Shown: positions 1-6,627 of the stretch, piece after piece
Layout of the letters: every line of letters starts with the position of its first letter
How positions within the stretch are numbered: the stretch's first letter is position 1
DNA from: Peptococcaceae bacterium UBA5767
Lineage (GTDB): Bacteria; Bacillota; TC1; UBA5767
Direction: 5' to 3'
NCBI GenBank assembly: GCA_002418765.1
Contig: DIET01000028.1
Coordinates: 1 to 26,070, forward strand
Length of the DNA: 26,070 bases
The notes under the pieces: model-generated
Databases searched by the model: none
What the model was told of the DNA's origin: nothing
What the model saw: the letters and a program-made list of their open reading frames with translations, nothing else
Made by a program: the position numbers and the translations under genes

Positions 1-20
1 CCCAGCTGAGCTAATCGCCC
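1..20 (-). tRNA. 5' end of a tRNA gene, cut by the window edge
   Basis: Read on the minus strand, the first 20 bases give an acceptor 5' strand (GGGCGAT) followed by TAGCTCAGCTGGG, the standard tRNA D-arm start. A perfect promoter sits directly upstream (42-70). Only the acceptor 5' strand and half the D arm are inside the window, so the anticodon is not visible. The sequence resembles Firmicutes tRNA-Val genes from memory, but tRNA-Ile and tRNA-Ala begin similarly, so the identity is left open. Confidence 0.85.
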
Positions 21-41
21 GAATCATTTGACGCAAGTATG

Positions 42-70
42 ATTATACTGATGAACAAGAAGCTTGTCAA
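42..70 (-). promoter_or_regulatory. Consensus sigma-A promoter of the tRNA gene
   Basis: On the minus strand there is a -35 TTGACA (65-70), a 17-nt spacer and a -10 TATAAT (42-47), matching the housekeeping consensus at all twelve positions with ideal spacing. Transcription would start near position 35, about 15 nt before the mature tRNA 5' end. Such perfect promoters are typical of stable-RNA genes. Confidence 0.9.
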
Positions 71-119
71 CACCTTTCACTAGTTTTTTACTCCTGGTCA
101 AATGAAAGGCCCGCCAGCA

Positions 120-1574
120 TCAAGCCTCATATAAAGCCGTATAAAATGGCTCGATTGCTTCATTAAGAGACAAATAAATCTGATAGAATTTTTCATATTC
201 TCTGGTTGCTGCCGGGTCGGGTTCAATCTGGGGACCCACTCGAATCCAATCTCTTTCCAAGACATCAAAATCAGAAAAAAGACCTACCGCAATACCTGCA
301 ATATAAGCTATACCCAAAGCAGCACCACCTTCTGCAACAGATTGAACTGGTCTTCCTAAACAATCGCTCAAAATCTGACACCATAATTCTGACTTGGCGC
401 CGCCGCCAGTCACAACAATACGGCACACAGGATCTTCAATAGCATCCATCCCTTGCTTCATTCCAAAACTTAGTCCTTCTAACAGAGAGCGATAAAGATG
501 TATTGGTGTATGCACCAAATCGAGTCCAAAAATACCACCTTTGGCCAAGGCATTGGGCGTAGGAGTTCGAATACCCAAATAATGAGGAAGCGTAATCAAT
601 TTCTGTGAACCGATAGGTAATTTGGATGCCTCATCATTTAAATCGTCATATTGATACTGATTTCCTAGTAAGATTTTCCTCAACCACTCTAAGCCCTGTC
701 CACACGCAATCAAGTTGGCTTTCCAATCCACAGTCCTACCTTCATCTGAAATATGGATGCCACCCATCACATCAAATAATTCCTTTTTACACATGATCTG
801 GGTACCAGCAGTCCCAAGATAGATCATCATGTCACCTCTATGAATGGCTCCATACCCCACCAAACTGGCATAACTATCTCCTGTACCCACAATCACAGGG
901 ATACCTGCTGGCAAACCTGCTTCCTTTGCACGAAGATCTGTATATCCAGCAACCTGATTCATAGGCCCTACCGGTGGCAATTTGGCAACATCGATTCCCA
1001 ATGCTTCGCAAGCTTCCTCAATCCACTCATTGGTTTCACAATTAAATATTTCACCGTACACATTGGCTGTATCCACATCAATCATTACTTGGCCAGTTAA
1101 CTTGGCAACCAGATAACTATGAGGCAAAGTGAAATAACGAGTTCTATCATATAGCTCCGGCTCATTTTCTTTGAACCATAAAATTTTTGGTACTACCTTC
1201 TCTAATGAAATCTGGTTTTCCAATATCGTGTTGGCTTCTTCTAACTGCTTAATAGCACGATTATCCACAAACAACATAGCATTTCGAAGTGGATTCCCTT
1301 GTTCATCGACAGCCATCATCGTGGGCACCAACGCATCAATGCCGATAGCTTGTATCAACTTTGGATTGATACCTGAATCAGAAAGCATAACCCTACAGAT
1401 ATCGGTAAAGGTCTCCCAATAATCTTTTTCAGGACTGTGTTCAGCCCAACCAGCCTGAGGTCTTTGTATGCTATAAGAAATGCTTGCCTCGGCGATTACC
1501 TTTCCCTCCAGATCGACAATGATTCCCTTGGCACTCTGTGTCCCGACATCAAAGCCCAATAAGTATCGTTCCAT
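120..1574 (-). CDS. FGGY-family carbohydrate kinase (xylulokinase-like)
   Basis: A 484-residue ATP-dependent sugar kinase of the FGGY family, a normal length for xylulokinase or L-fuculokinase relatives. Seen: N-terminal phosphate-binding motif GFDVGTQSAKG (residues 7-17), the GTGDSYA motif with likely catalytic base D233, and the C-terminal VVTGGGAKSELW adenosine-binding motif (near 387-398). The chosen ATG has AAAGGGG 5 nt upstream; an in-frame ATG 13 codons earlier lacks a comparable site. It is the last gene of the GntR-led operon, 56 nt after the dehydrogenase gene, with a strong hairpin in that gap. Inference: it phosphorylates a ketose or similar compound made by the neighbouring dehydrogenase. 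Family members act on many sugars (xylulose, fuculose, rhamnulose, erythrulose, autoinducer-2), so the substrate is open. No clear terminator follows; read-through into the tRNA gene is possible. Confidence 0.9.
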   Translation of the reverse strand: MERYLLGFDVGTQSAKGIIVDLEGKVIAEASISYSIQRPQAGWAEHSPEKDYWETFTDICRVMLSDSGINPKLIQAIGIDALVPTMMAVDEQGNPLRNAMLFVDNRAIKQLEEANTILENQISLEKVVPKILWFKENEPELYDRTRYFTLPHSYLVAKLTGQVMIDVDTANVYGEIFNCETNEWIEEACEALGIDVAKLPPVGPMNQVAGYTDLRAKEAGLPAGIPVIVGTGDSYASLVGYGAIHRGDMMIYLGTAGTQIMCKKELFDVMGGIHISDEGRTVDWKANLIACGQGLEWLRKILLGNQYQYDDLNDEASKLPIGSQKLITLPHYLGIRTPTPNALAKGGIFGLDLVHTPIHLYRSLLEGLSFGMKQGMDAIEDPVCRIVVTGGGAKSELWCQILSDCLGRPVQSVAEGGAALGIAYIAGIAVGLFSDFDVLERDWIRVGPQIEPDPAATREYEKFYQIYLSLNEAIEPFYTALYEA

Positions 1575-1593
1575 ATTATCCCCTTTATTTATA

Positions 1594-1622
1594 AGAGAAG
1601 GGATATGCCACATATCCCCTCT
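1594..1622 (-). other. Intercistronic mRNA hairpin between dehydrogenase and kinase
   Basis: The two arms GGGATATG and CATATCCC pair perfectly around a 3-nt loop, and four further flanking pairs (AGAG/CTCT) extend the stem to 12 bp with a 2-nt bulge. On the transcribed strand it is followed by an A-rich stretch, not a U-tract, so it is not a typical intrinsic terminator. It lies just before the kinase ribosome site and may stabilise a processed mRNA or modulate kinase translation. Confidence 0.6.
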
Positions 1623-1630
1623 TTCAGCAT

Positions 1631-2668
1631 CTATTCTGCTTCATTAAACAACACAACCACACGATACGTATCCATTTCCTGTGCTCGCTGGAATGCTACA
1701 TCAATGTTCTCCAGGGAATACGTTTCTGTAACCAAGTCTGACACATCAATCAATTTTTCTCCCAGCATTCTAGCTGATTTTTGAAAACTATCTTTCGTTG
1801 TCTTGATGGCTCCCGTAATCACAATTTCATCGTAATGGATATCATTGGGTATGATTCCAATAGGAGTAGCAGGTCTAATGGAACCATAGATAACCATCGT
1901 ACCGCATTTCACCAAAGAACGGATGCCTTCTTCTACAGCCTTATTCCCTCCCGCAGTGAAAAAACAAGCCTCAGCCCCCCTGCCCTCTGTCAATCCTTTT
2001 ACAAAGGTCTCCAAATCTTCCTCAAGTGGATTAAGGACATAATCCGCCCCAGCGTTTAATCCTTTCTCACGCCGCACCCAATCAGGTTCACTAAGTACAA
2101 CGATTGCCCCTTGGAGCTTGGCCAACTTAATATGAAGCAGGCCCATGACCCCAGCCCCTTGCACGATCGCTATATCACCTAACTGCAGATTCCCTTTTTC
2201 TATACTACGCGTAACACAAGCCAGCGGCTCTGCCAGCGTTGCATGAGTTACATCAAGCTGTTCAGAAATCGGAAATACTTCATACCCTCTCACAAGCATG
2301 TATTCAGCCAAACCACCTGGACCCCACAAAGCACCCTTCTCATGAGTTTCATCTGCATTCTCGCACAAGTGATCTAGACCTCTACGACAGAAATAACACT
2401 CCCCGCATCGAGTCAGCGATGCCACCACGATCTTCTGTCCTTTATGGAGATTCTGTGACACTCCCTCTCCCCATTGAACAACTTCACCACTTATTTCATG
2501 CCCTCCATGAAAGGGGTAATCTTTCACGCCACCATTATAATACCGCTGCTCCATGGTACAAATCCCGACAGCTTTTACTCTTACCAATACTTGCCCATAA
2601 CCAGGTTCTGGTATCGGAGCATCTTGAATTTCAATCTTTTCTTTTTCAATAATAATAGCTCTTTTCAT
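1631..2668 (-). CDS. Zinc-dependent medium-chain dehydrogenase, polyol/threonine dehydrogenase type
   Basis: A 345-residue MDR-superfamily alcohol dehydrogenase. Catalytic-zinc ligands are recognisable as C37 (in VGICTMEQ) and H57-E58 (GGHEISGEV), with E147 in the LAEPLACV motif typical of sorbitol/L-iditol and threonine dehydrogenases. Four structural-zinc cysteines are C88, C91, C94 and C102. The Rossmann NAD(P) motif is GAGVMG (171-176). Oddity: the usual GTD after the catalytic cysteine is TME. GGAGG lies just before the ATG, and the aldolase stop is 8 nt upstream. Inference: it oxidises a sugar alcohol or hydroxy acid to a keto compound that the neighbouring kinase and aldolase process. 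The exact substrate cannot be told from sequence. Confidence 0.88.
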   Translation of the reverse strand: MKRAIIIEKEKIEIQDAPIPEPGYGQVLVRVKAVGICTMEQRYYNGGVKDYPFHGGHEISGEVVQWGEGVSQNLHKGQKIVVASLTRCGECYFCRRGLDHLCENADETHEKGALWGPGGLAEYMLVRGYEVFPISEQLDVTHATLAEPLACVTRSIEKGNLQLGDIAIVQGAGVMGLLHIKLAKLQGAIVVLSEPDWVRREKGLNAGADYVLNPLEEDLETFVKGLTEGRGAEACFFTAGGNKAVEEGIRSLVKCGTMVIYGSIRPATPIGIIPNDIHYDEIVITGAIKTTKDSFQKSARMLGEKLIDVSDLVTETYSLENIDVAFQRAQEMDTYRVVVLFNEAE

Positions 2669-2676
2669 CCATCCTC

Positions 2677-3453
2677 CTAGCGCAAAATTTTCTCTACATC
2701 GCTTTTGCTGGCACCACCATGGATAACTTCAGCTAACGCCTTGGTCATTAAACCAGGATTTTTATGACCCCAAACATTTCTTCCAATGGCTACACCACTG
2801 GCTCCAGCATCAAGCGCATCTTTTATGGACAATACAAAATCGATATCATTATCTGTTTTGGCACCTCCCAAAACAAAGATGGGAGCAAATGAATATTTGA
2901 CCACATCAGCAAAATTCTCACAATAAGGCATTTTTATCATATCCACCCCTATCTCGCTGGCTATTCTAGCATTGGCCGCCAGATTTAGCACATTCTTCAA
3001 TTCTTTGGGACTATCAAAACCTCCCGGAACCACCTCTCCAATAACTGGCATATTCCAAGGTTCACATTCATTCACTGTTTCAGCAATGGCATCCAACGTA
3101 ACTTCTTCCACTCCCATTCCCGTACCACCATTTACGATGACTGCATCAGCATCCAAGGCTAACGCTTGATCAATACCAAACGTTCTTCTGCTAAGGTGAA
3201 CATCTTTAGTCATTAAGGATGGAGGAAGATCAAGTCTTAAGATCAGACCCATTCCAATCATTTCTTTTTCATATTTTTTTGCAGCACCAGGATTCAGCAA
3301 AACAGCATCAGCTCCACCCTTTTTGATCAACTCTATTACCTCACCCATGCGCTCCAAGCCTACAGGCGCAGCATTGGTCCCATGATCCATAGCCACAATA
3401 AAAGCTCTACCATCATTCTGGATGATCCTGCTCATTCTACGTTCTTTTCCCAT
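2677..3453 (-). CDS. Class I aldolase of the DhnA/LsrF (DeoC-like) family
   Basis: A 258-residue TIM-barrel aldolase resembling the archaeal-type fructose-bisphosphate aldolase group (COG1830), which includes DhnA/FbaB, LsrF and ADH-synthase relatives. Seen: AMDHGT (21-26), the probable Schiff-base lysine K174 in GVDMIKMPY, a GGAKT loop (196-200) and a C-terminal GRNVWG phosphate-binding loop (225-230). The ATG is preceded by GGAGGAG at good spacing, and the start lies 17 nt inside the preceding flavoprotein gene, implying translational coupling. Inference: it cleaves, or condenses, a phosphorylated sugar made by the operon's kinase. Fructose-1,6-bisphosphate aldolase activity is possible but less likely given the catabolic-operon context. 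Confidence 0.85.
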   Translation of the reverse strand: MGKERRMSRIIQNDGRAFIVAMDHGTNAAPVGLERMGEVIELIKKGGADAVLLNPGAAKKYEKEMIGMGLILRLDLPPSLMTKDVHLSRRTFGIDQALALDADAVIVNGGTGMGVEEVTLDAIAETVNECEPWNMPVIGEVVPGGFDSPKELKNVLNLAANARIASEIGVDMIKMPYCENFADVVKYSFAPIFVLGGAKTDNDIDFVLSIKDALDAGASGVAIGRNVWGHKNPGLMTKALAEVIHGGASKSDVEKILR

Positions 3454-4087
3454 TACTATTCTCCTCCACTATCATGTTTTTTTGAAGGTCCAAAGCAATA
3501 GCATGGACCCATCCTTTTCCCATCAATCTTGCTTTTTGCCGTAGTTCCCCATTCTCTATTACTGGATAATAATCCGTCTTATGTGCAAAAATCATCTGAT
3601 ATAGCTCAGCATTGATATCATTGCAAAGGTGTGAGATGATCGTTTTTTGTCTGGCTACACATTCCTTACCAAAACTCCCATTGGCGCCAACAAAAATGAG
3701 TTTTTTTCTCTTCTTAATTCTACTTTGAAATGTCCAGGATTCATCTTTATTGCTAACCATCTCGTTGAAACGAAAACAACGATCAATCAGCATCTTGCAC
3801 TGGGCGTTCAATCCTCCATAGTACGTTGGAGCGCTCACAATCATTCCATCTGCATCTTCAATATCCTTATATACTAATGTCATATCATCTTGCAGAGAGC
3901 ATGACTCATTTTTACGACAATACCCACAATCTTGGCAAGGCCGAAAAGACAAACTATTGATGTATATTTTCTTAATATGCAATGAATGATCACATAAGGT
4001 CTCTTTTGCACCTTGCAAAAGTTCATCCACCAATATATCTGTATTCCTACCTTTTTTTGGTGAACATGCCAATGCCAATAAATTCAT
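3437..4087 (-). CDS. Iron-sulfur flavoprotein, NADPH-dependent FMN reductase family
   Basis: A 216-residue flavodoxin-fold protein. The N-terminus (LLALACSPKKGRNTDIL) is the FMN phosphate-binding start of the COG0655 family, and SAPTYYGGLNAQCKMLIDR is its second FMN contact region. C51, C54, C57 and C63 form a CX2CX2CX5C cluster, matching the compact 4Fe-4S motif of archaeal and clostridial iron-sulfur flavoproteins. The ATG at 4087 has AAGGAG 5 nt upstream; a GTG six bases earlier would sit on the ribosome site itself. It is second in the operon, directly after the GntR regulator and overlapping the aldolase start. Inference: an electron-transfer or redox-sensing partner for the operon's chemistry. 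Its role in a sugar operon is unclear. Confidence 0.85.
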   Translation of the reverse strand: MNLLALACSPKKGRNTDILVDELLQGAKETLCDHSLHIKKIYINSLSFRPCQDCGYCRKNESCSLQDDMTLVYKDIEDADGMIVSAPTYYGGLNAQCKMLIDRCFRFNEMVSNKDESWTFQSRIKKRKKLIFVGANGSFGKECVARQKTIISHLCNDINAELYQMIFAHKTDYYPVIENGELRQKARLMGKGWVHAIALDLQKNMIVEENSNGKRT

Positions 4088-4099
4088 ACACACTCCTTT

Positions 4100-4831
4100 T
4101 TATTCACTATACAACTTCATCTCAAATACATACTTGTCCCCTCGATGCCAGGAATAAGTTACCTCCATTGGTTTGTTACCATCACTATATGTGATACGTT
4201 CCACAAAAAACATAGCCACACCTTCTTCTACTTCCAGCAATTCTGCCGTCTCCAAACTGGAATTCTTAGACTCAATTTTTTGCGTAGCATAAACGGGTTC
4301 AACATCGTAATGTTCGCTCATTGTTTCATATAAGCCCAAATGCGTAAAATCATATTGTTCCAGATCCGGGAACATCGCAGCCGGCAGATGCGTTGTCTGA
4401 TAAGAAATCGGGGTATTGTTGGCATACCTGACACGTTTCATCTGGTAGATTTGCTCTTTGGCTTTCATATTCAGCGTCTCCTGAATATCTTCTGTTGGAA
4501 TCAGCTTTTCAATAGAAATCACTTTGGATTTTGATTGATAGCCTTTCCTTTGCATATCCTCAGCAAATCCAGTCAATGTGGCTACGGATTTCTCAACTCT
4601 CGGAGTACAAACAAAAGTCCCTTTGCCATGAACTCGATAAAGATAGCCATCATTGACCAATTGCGTAACAGCATGTCTTGCTGTCATACGGCTTATATCA
4701 TAACGTTTTGCCAATTTCTCTTCAGATTCAATGCGATCTCCAGGTTGGAGATACCCCGCATTAATATCTTGAAGAATCTCTTGCTTGATTTGATAATAAA
4801 TAGGAATGGGAATACTGGTATCAATAGCCAT
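4100..4831 (-). CDS. GntR-family regulator (HutC/FarR subfamily, UTRA domain)
   Basis: A 243-residue repressor-type protein. Residues about 8-75 are the winged helix-turn-helix (IYYQIKQEI, LAKRYDISRMTARHAV, VHGKGTFV), and about 90-240 form the UTRA effector-binding domain (LTGFAEDMQRKG, MKRVRYANNTPISYQ). The start is the second of two adjacent ATGs, 5 nt after AGGAGG; the first is only 2 nt away. It is the first gene of a five-gene operon, 12 nt before the flavoprotein. A GTATATAC palindrome of the kind bound by HutC-type regulators lies between its promoter and start codon, so autoregulation of the whole operon is likely. UTRA ligands in this subfamily are often sugar phosphates or amino-acid derivatives; the effector here is probably a pathway intermediate (inference). 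Confidence 0.93.
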   Translation of the reverse strand: MAIDTSIPIPIYYQIKQEILQDINAGYLQPGDRIESEEKLAKRYDISRMTARHAVTQLVNDGYLYRVHGKGTFVCTPRVEKSVATLTGFAEDMQRKGYQSKSKVISIEKLIPTEDIQETLNMKAKEQIYQMKRVRYANNTPISYQTTHLPAAMFPDLEQYDFTHLGLYETMSEHYDVEPVYATQKIESKNSSLETAELLEVEEGVAMFFVERITYSDGNKPMEVTYSWHRGDKYVFEMKLYSE

Positions 4832-4848
4832 CATGTCCTCCTGAACTC

Positions 4849-4856
4849 GTATATAC
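4849..4856. promoter_or_regulatory. Candidate GntR (HutC-type) operator GTATATAC
   Basis: A perfect 8-bp palindrome (wider half-site TTGTATATAC) lies 5-12 nt downstream of the expected transcription start and 18 nt before the gntR start codon. HutC-subfamily proteins commonly bind GTNTANAC-type sites. The position would block promoter clearance. The assignment is by motif resemblance only. Confidence 0.55.
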
Positions 4857-4868
4857 AACTACACATGA

Positions 4869-4897
4869 ATTATATGCTATATTGGTACGCAATTCAA
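4869..4897 (-). promoter_or_regulatory. Promoter of the GntR-led operon
   Basis: The -35 TTGAAT (4892-4897), a 17-nt spacer and a perfect -10 TATAAT (4869-4874) lie on the minus strand. The predicted start is near 4862, giving a leader of about 30 nt. It immediately follows the rnpB terminator, so this operon has its own transcription unit. Confidence 0.75.
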
Positions 4898-4900
4898 TAC

Positions 4901-4930
4901 AAAAAAATAAAACGTCAAAGACGTTTTATT
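4901..4930 (-). terminator. Intrinsic terminator of rnpB
   Basis: On the minus strand a perfect 11-bp stem (arms AATAAAACGTC and GACGTTTTATT) with a 3-nt loop runs into a seven-T tract. It directly follows the 3' end of the RNase P RNA and insulates the GntR promoter downstream. Confidence 0.9.
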
Positions 4931-5286
4931 AAATGGAAACACAGTAAGCCTGATTCTGTCATAGGATAATCATCTTTCTTATCTTGTAAACAAGATACTT
5001 GACCTCAGTTCATTTTCTTCAACCAAGTTCCCCTCTCAGAGGGTTTCTAGCAAGGTGGGGTTTACGTCGTCTCACTCCCCTTGTTGCCAAGAGGCATCGT
5101 CACTATAGCACTTTAAAGATAGTTTTTTCCAAAAGGAAAATTTCTCTGCCGTAAGGTTACCCTCCCACGACTTACGTCATGCACCTTCCCTGTAAGCGGG
5201 CTCCACACCCGGTGTAAATCACCTCTCAGCTTACGCTAGCCAGGACTTTCCTCACAACTTACGTTGCGCGATTATCTCGTGCTTCC
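4931..5286 (-). ncRNA. rnpB: RNase P RNA (type B-like)
   Basis: The catalytic RNA of ribonuclease P, which matures tRNA 5' ends. The minus strand carries the universal blocks GAGGAAAGTCC near the 5' end, then AAAGTGCTATAGTGACGA, GTAAACCCCAC, and ACAGAATCAGGCTTAC near the 3' end. Around the middle, GAAACCC...GGGGAAC and the region after it look like the Bacillus (type B) RNA rather than type A. Length is about 355 nt from the predicted start near 5286 to the terminator; both ends are approximate to within roughly 10 nt. No protein-coding gene lies here. The promoter overlaps the end of the upstream coding region. Confidence 0.93.
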
Positions 5287-5292
5287 AATATT

Positions 5293-5320
5293 ATTATAAT
5301 CTATTCCTGCACAATATCAA
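5293..5320 (-). promoter_or_regulatory. rnpB promoter, overlapping the 3' end of the upstream gene
   Basis: The -35 TTGATA (5315-5320), a 16-nt spacer and a perfect -10 TATAAT (5293-5298) lie on the minus strand. The -35 and most of the spacer are within the last codons of the small gene at 5301-5702, and the -10 is just past its stop. The start would be near 5286, agreeing with the expected rnpB 5' end. Confidence 0.8.
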
Positions 5321-5702
5321 ATTTTTTCTCCTTTATAATCGTTGCTAGCATTTCTTCAAAAAACTCTCGGCAATCATTAAGTACAGCTTCAATCCCTTCT
5401 GCACTTAGGCCGTCAATATGCACTCCTCCTGTTACCACAACCGGTTGATTTAGTGCTATGGCCAACATCTCAGCATTTTTTCGTAATGGAAACTCATCAA
5501 GATGCCCCAATCGATTGATCACTGACGATGTTGCACTCATCCCGCCTTGATTCCGCAAACTCTTTCTTGGTTCAGCCCAAACAATCGCGCCAATATGAGT
5601 TTGGCCACCGCCTAGGACTATAACAACACCTTGATCCATCAAGGTAACCTGCGCATCATATTCTGTTGTTGTTGTTTGTTTTCGAATAGCAAATGAGTGC
5701 AT
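5301..5702 (-). CDS. Small conserved protein, possibly LpdD-like
   Basis: A 133-residue soluble protein. Visible features are a glycine-rich GGGQTHIGAIVWAEP block (about 32-46), GGMSATSSVINRLGHLDE (about 53-70) and VVVTGGVHIDGLSAEGIEAVL (about 88-108), followed by a helical tail. From memory these blocks resemble a small Firmicutes family linked to the prenylated-flavin chaperone LpdD of gallate decarboxylase systems, but no UbiD-type decarboxylase is nearby, so this is weak. The ATG overlaps the phoU stop (TGATG), implying coupling; a TTG one codon earlier is the alternative. Its last codons hold the rnpB promoter. Function is unknown with respect to PhoU. Confidence 0.75.
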   Translation of the reverse strand: MHSFAIRKQTTTTEYDAQVTLMDQGVVIVLGGGQTHIGAIVWAEPRKSLRNQGGMSATSSVINRLGHLDEFPLRKNAEMLAIALNQPVVVTGGVHIDGLSAEGIEAVLNDCREFFEEMLATIIKEKKFDIVQE

Positions 5703-6358
5703 CAACTGATGGATACCCTTTCTCCCGTGGCAATATAGACAGCATTTTCAGCAATATTGGTGATATGATCCCCAATTCTTTCCATAAACTTGGCGGCCAA
5801 TATAAGTTGCATTGCCTGCTTGGCGGTATTGGGGTCTTGCTTGATTATGATCTCCAGCTCTTTGCCAATGGCCTTGTACAAGTCATCAATCTGATCATCC
5901 CACTCACCTATTTTTCTGGCTTCCTCTTTGTCTCCATGAATATAAGCATCCATCGCCTTATTGAGCATCAGATATGCAATCTGCGACATTTTGGGAATAT
6001 CCACCAATGGTTTGATTAATTCTTCATCTTGCAATTTCACAGTAATCTTGGCAATATCTTCAGCGTAATCAGCAATACGCTCCAAGTCGATAACCGTCTT
6101 GATGCCAGCCTCAATTTTTCTCAGATCAGTAGCCACAGGTTGTTGTGTTGCAATCAAAAGAATACAAGCCTGTTCAATCTCCTGCATTTTTTCGTCAATC
6201 CGATCGTCAGATGCGATGACCTCTTTCGCAAGCGTAACATCCTTATTCTTCAAGGATTCTGTAGCCTTAACGATAGACTCATTGGTCATCATAGCCATGC
6301 CTAAAATTTCATTTTGTAAATGTTCTAGCTCTCTTACAAATTCTTCTCTAGTTTTCAT
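5702..6358 (-). CDS. phoU: PhoU-family phosphate regulator
   Basis: About 218 residues, the usual PhoU size. Two all-helical repeats carry the metal-binding E/DxxxD signatures: LERIADYAEDIAKI in the first half and MERIGDHITNIAENAVY near the C-terminus. PhoU links phosphate transport by PstSCAB to the PhoR-PhoB/P two-component system and restrains phosphate uptake. The start is placed at MKTREEF by alignment to family N-termini, although its AGAGAGG ribosome site is about 11 nt away; an ATG 12 codons earlier is an alternative. No pst or pho two-component genes are present, so this is either an orphan copy or a separated pho gene. It overlaps the following small gene by one base. Confidence 0.9.
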   Translation of the reverse strand: MKTREEFVRELEHLQNEILGMAMMTNESIVKATESLKNKDVTLAKEVIASDDRIDEKMQEIEQACILLIATQQPVATDLRKIEAGIKTVIDLERIADYAEDIAKITVKLQDEELIKPLVDIPKMSQIAYLMLNKAMDAYIHGDKEEARKIGEWDDQIDDLYKAIGKELEIIIKQDPNTAKQAMQLILAAKFMERIGDHITNIAENAVYIATGERVSIS

Positions 6359-6468
6359 AGCAAATGATTCCTCTCTTTCTCCCCTAATATCCATAATAGC
6401 AACCATACCGTTGCGCCATATACTATACGAAAATATCAATCCCTCATTATCCATTCAATGTGGAATAA

Positions 6469-6497
6469 AAGATACCATGAAACAGATTTGGTGTCAA
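6469..6497 (-). promoter_or_regulatory. Candidate phoU promoter
   Basis: A perfect -35 TTGACA (6492-6497), a 17-nt spacer and a -10 TATCTT (6469-6474, four of six consensus bases) lie on the minus strand in the 268-nt gap between trpA and phoU. The 5' leader would be about 100 nt. Other AT-rich -10-like matches exist in the gap, including TATAAT at 6574-6579 without a good -35. Confidence 0.45.
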
Positions 6498-6610
6498 ACC
6501 ATTCAGCACACCAACACACACTGAAATCGAAGCCATCAAGCCTTACCCACAAACATGACATTTGACTTCATTATAATCGTTGCAAGCTTATCTTGTGTTA
6601 GCAAAAGATT

Positions 6611-6627
6611 AATCTTAAGTTAAGATT
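6611..6627. repeat. 17-bp perfect palindrome just after trpA
   Basis: The sequence AATCTTAA-G-TTAAGATT reads the same on both strands apart from its centre base and abuts the trpA stop codon. As RNA it can form only a weak 6-bp A-U stem, followed on the transcribed strand by AATCTTTT. It may be a weak trp operon terminator or a protein-binding site. Confidence 0.5.

Noticed and set aside
71..119. Intrinsic terminator after the kinase gene
   Set aside because: Only a weak CTGG/CCAG pairing with a long loop is present, with no T-run following it.
206..2680. Several plus-strand open frames opposite the kinase and dehydrogenase
   Set aside because: They lie antisense to well-supported enzyme genes, show no family motifs and have low-complexity or Cys/His-rich shadow translations.
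120..4831. Autoinducer-2 (lsr-type) processing operon
   Set aside because: An FGGY kinase and an LsrF-family aldolase are present, but there is no LsrG, LsrR or ABC transporter, and the regulator is GntR/UTRA, so the label is not justified.
6359..6626. Pho box upstream of phoU
   Set aside because: TTAAC-like words occur, but no properly spaced direct repeats were found; the matches are expected in AT-rich DNA.
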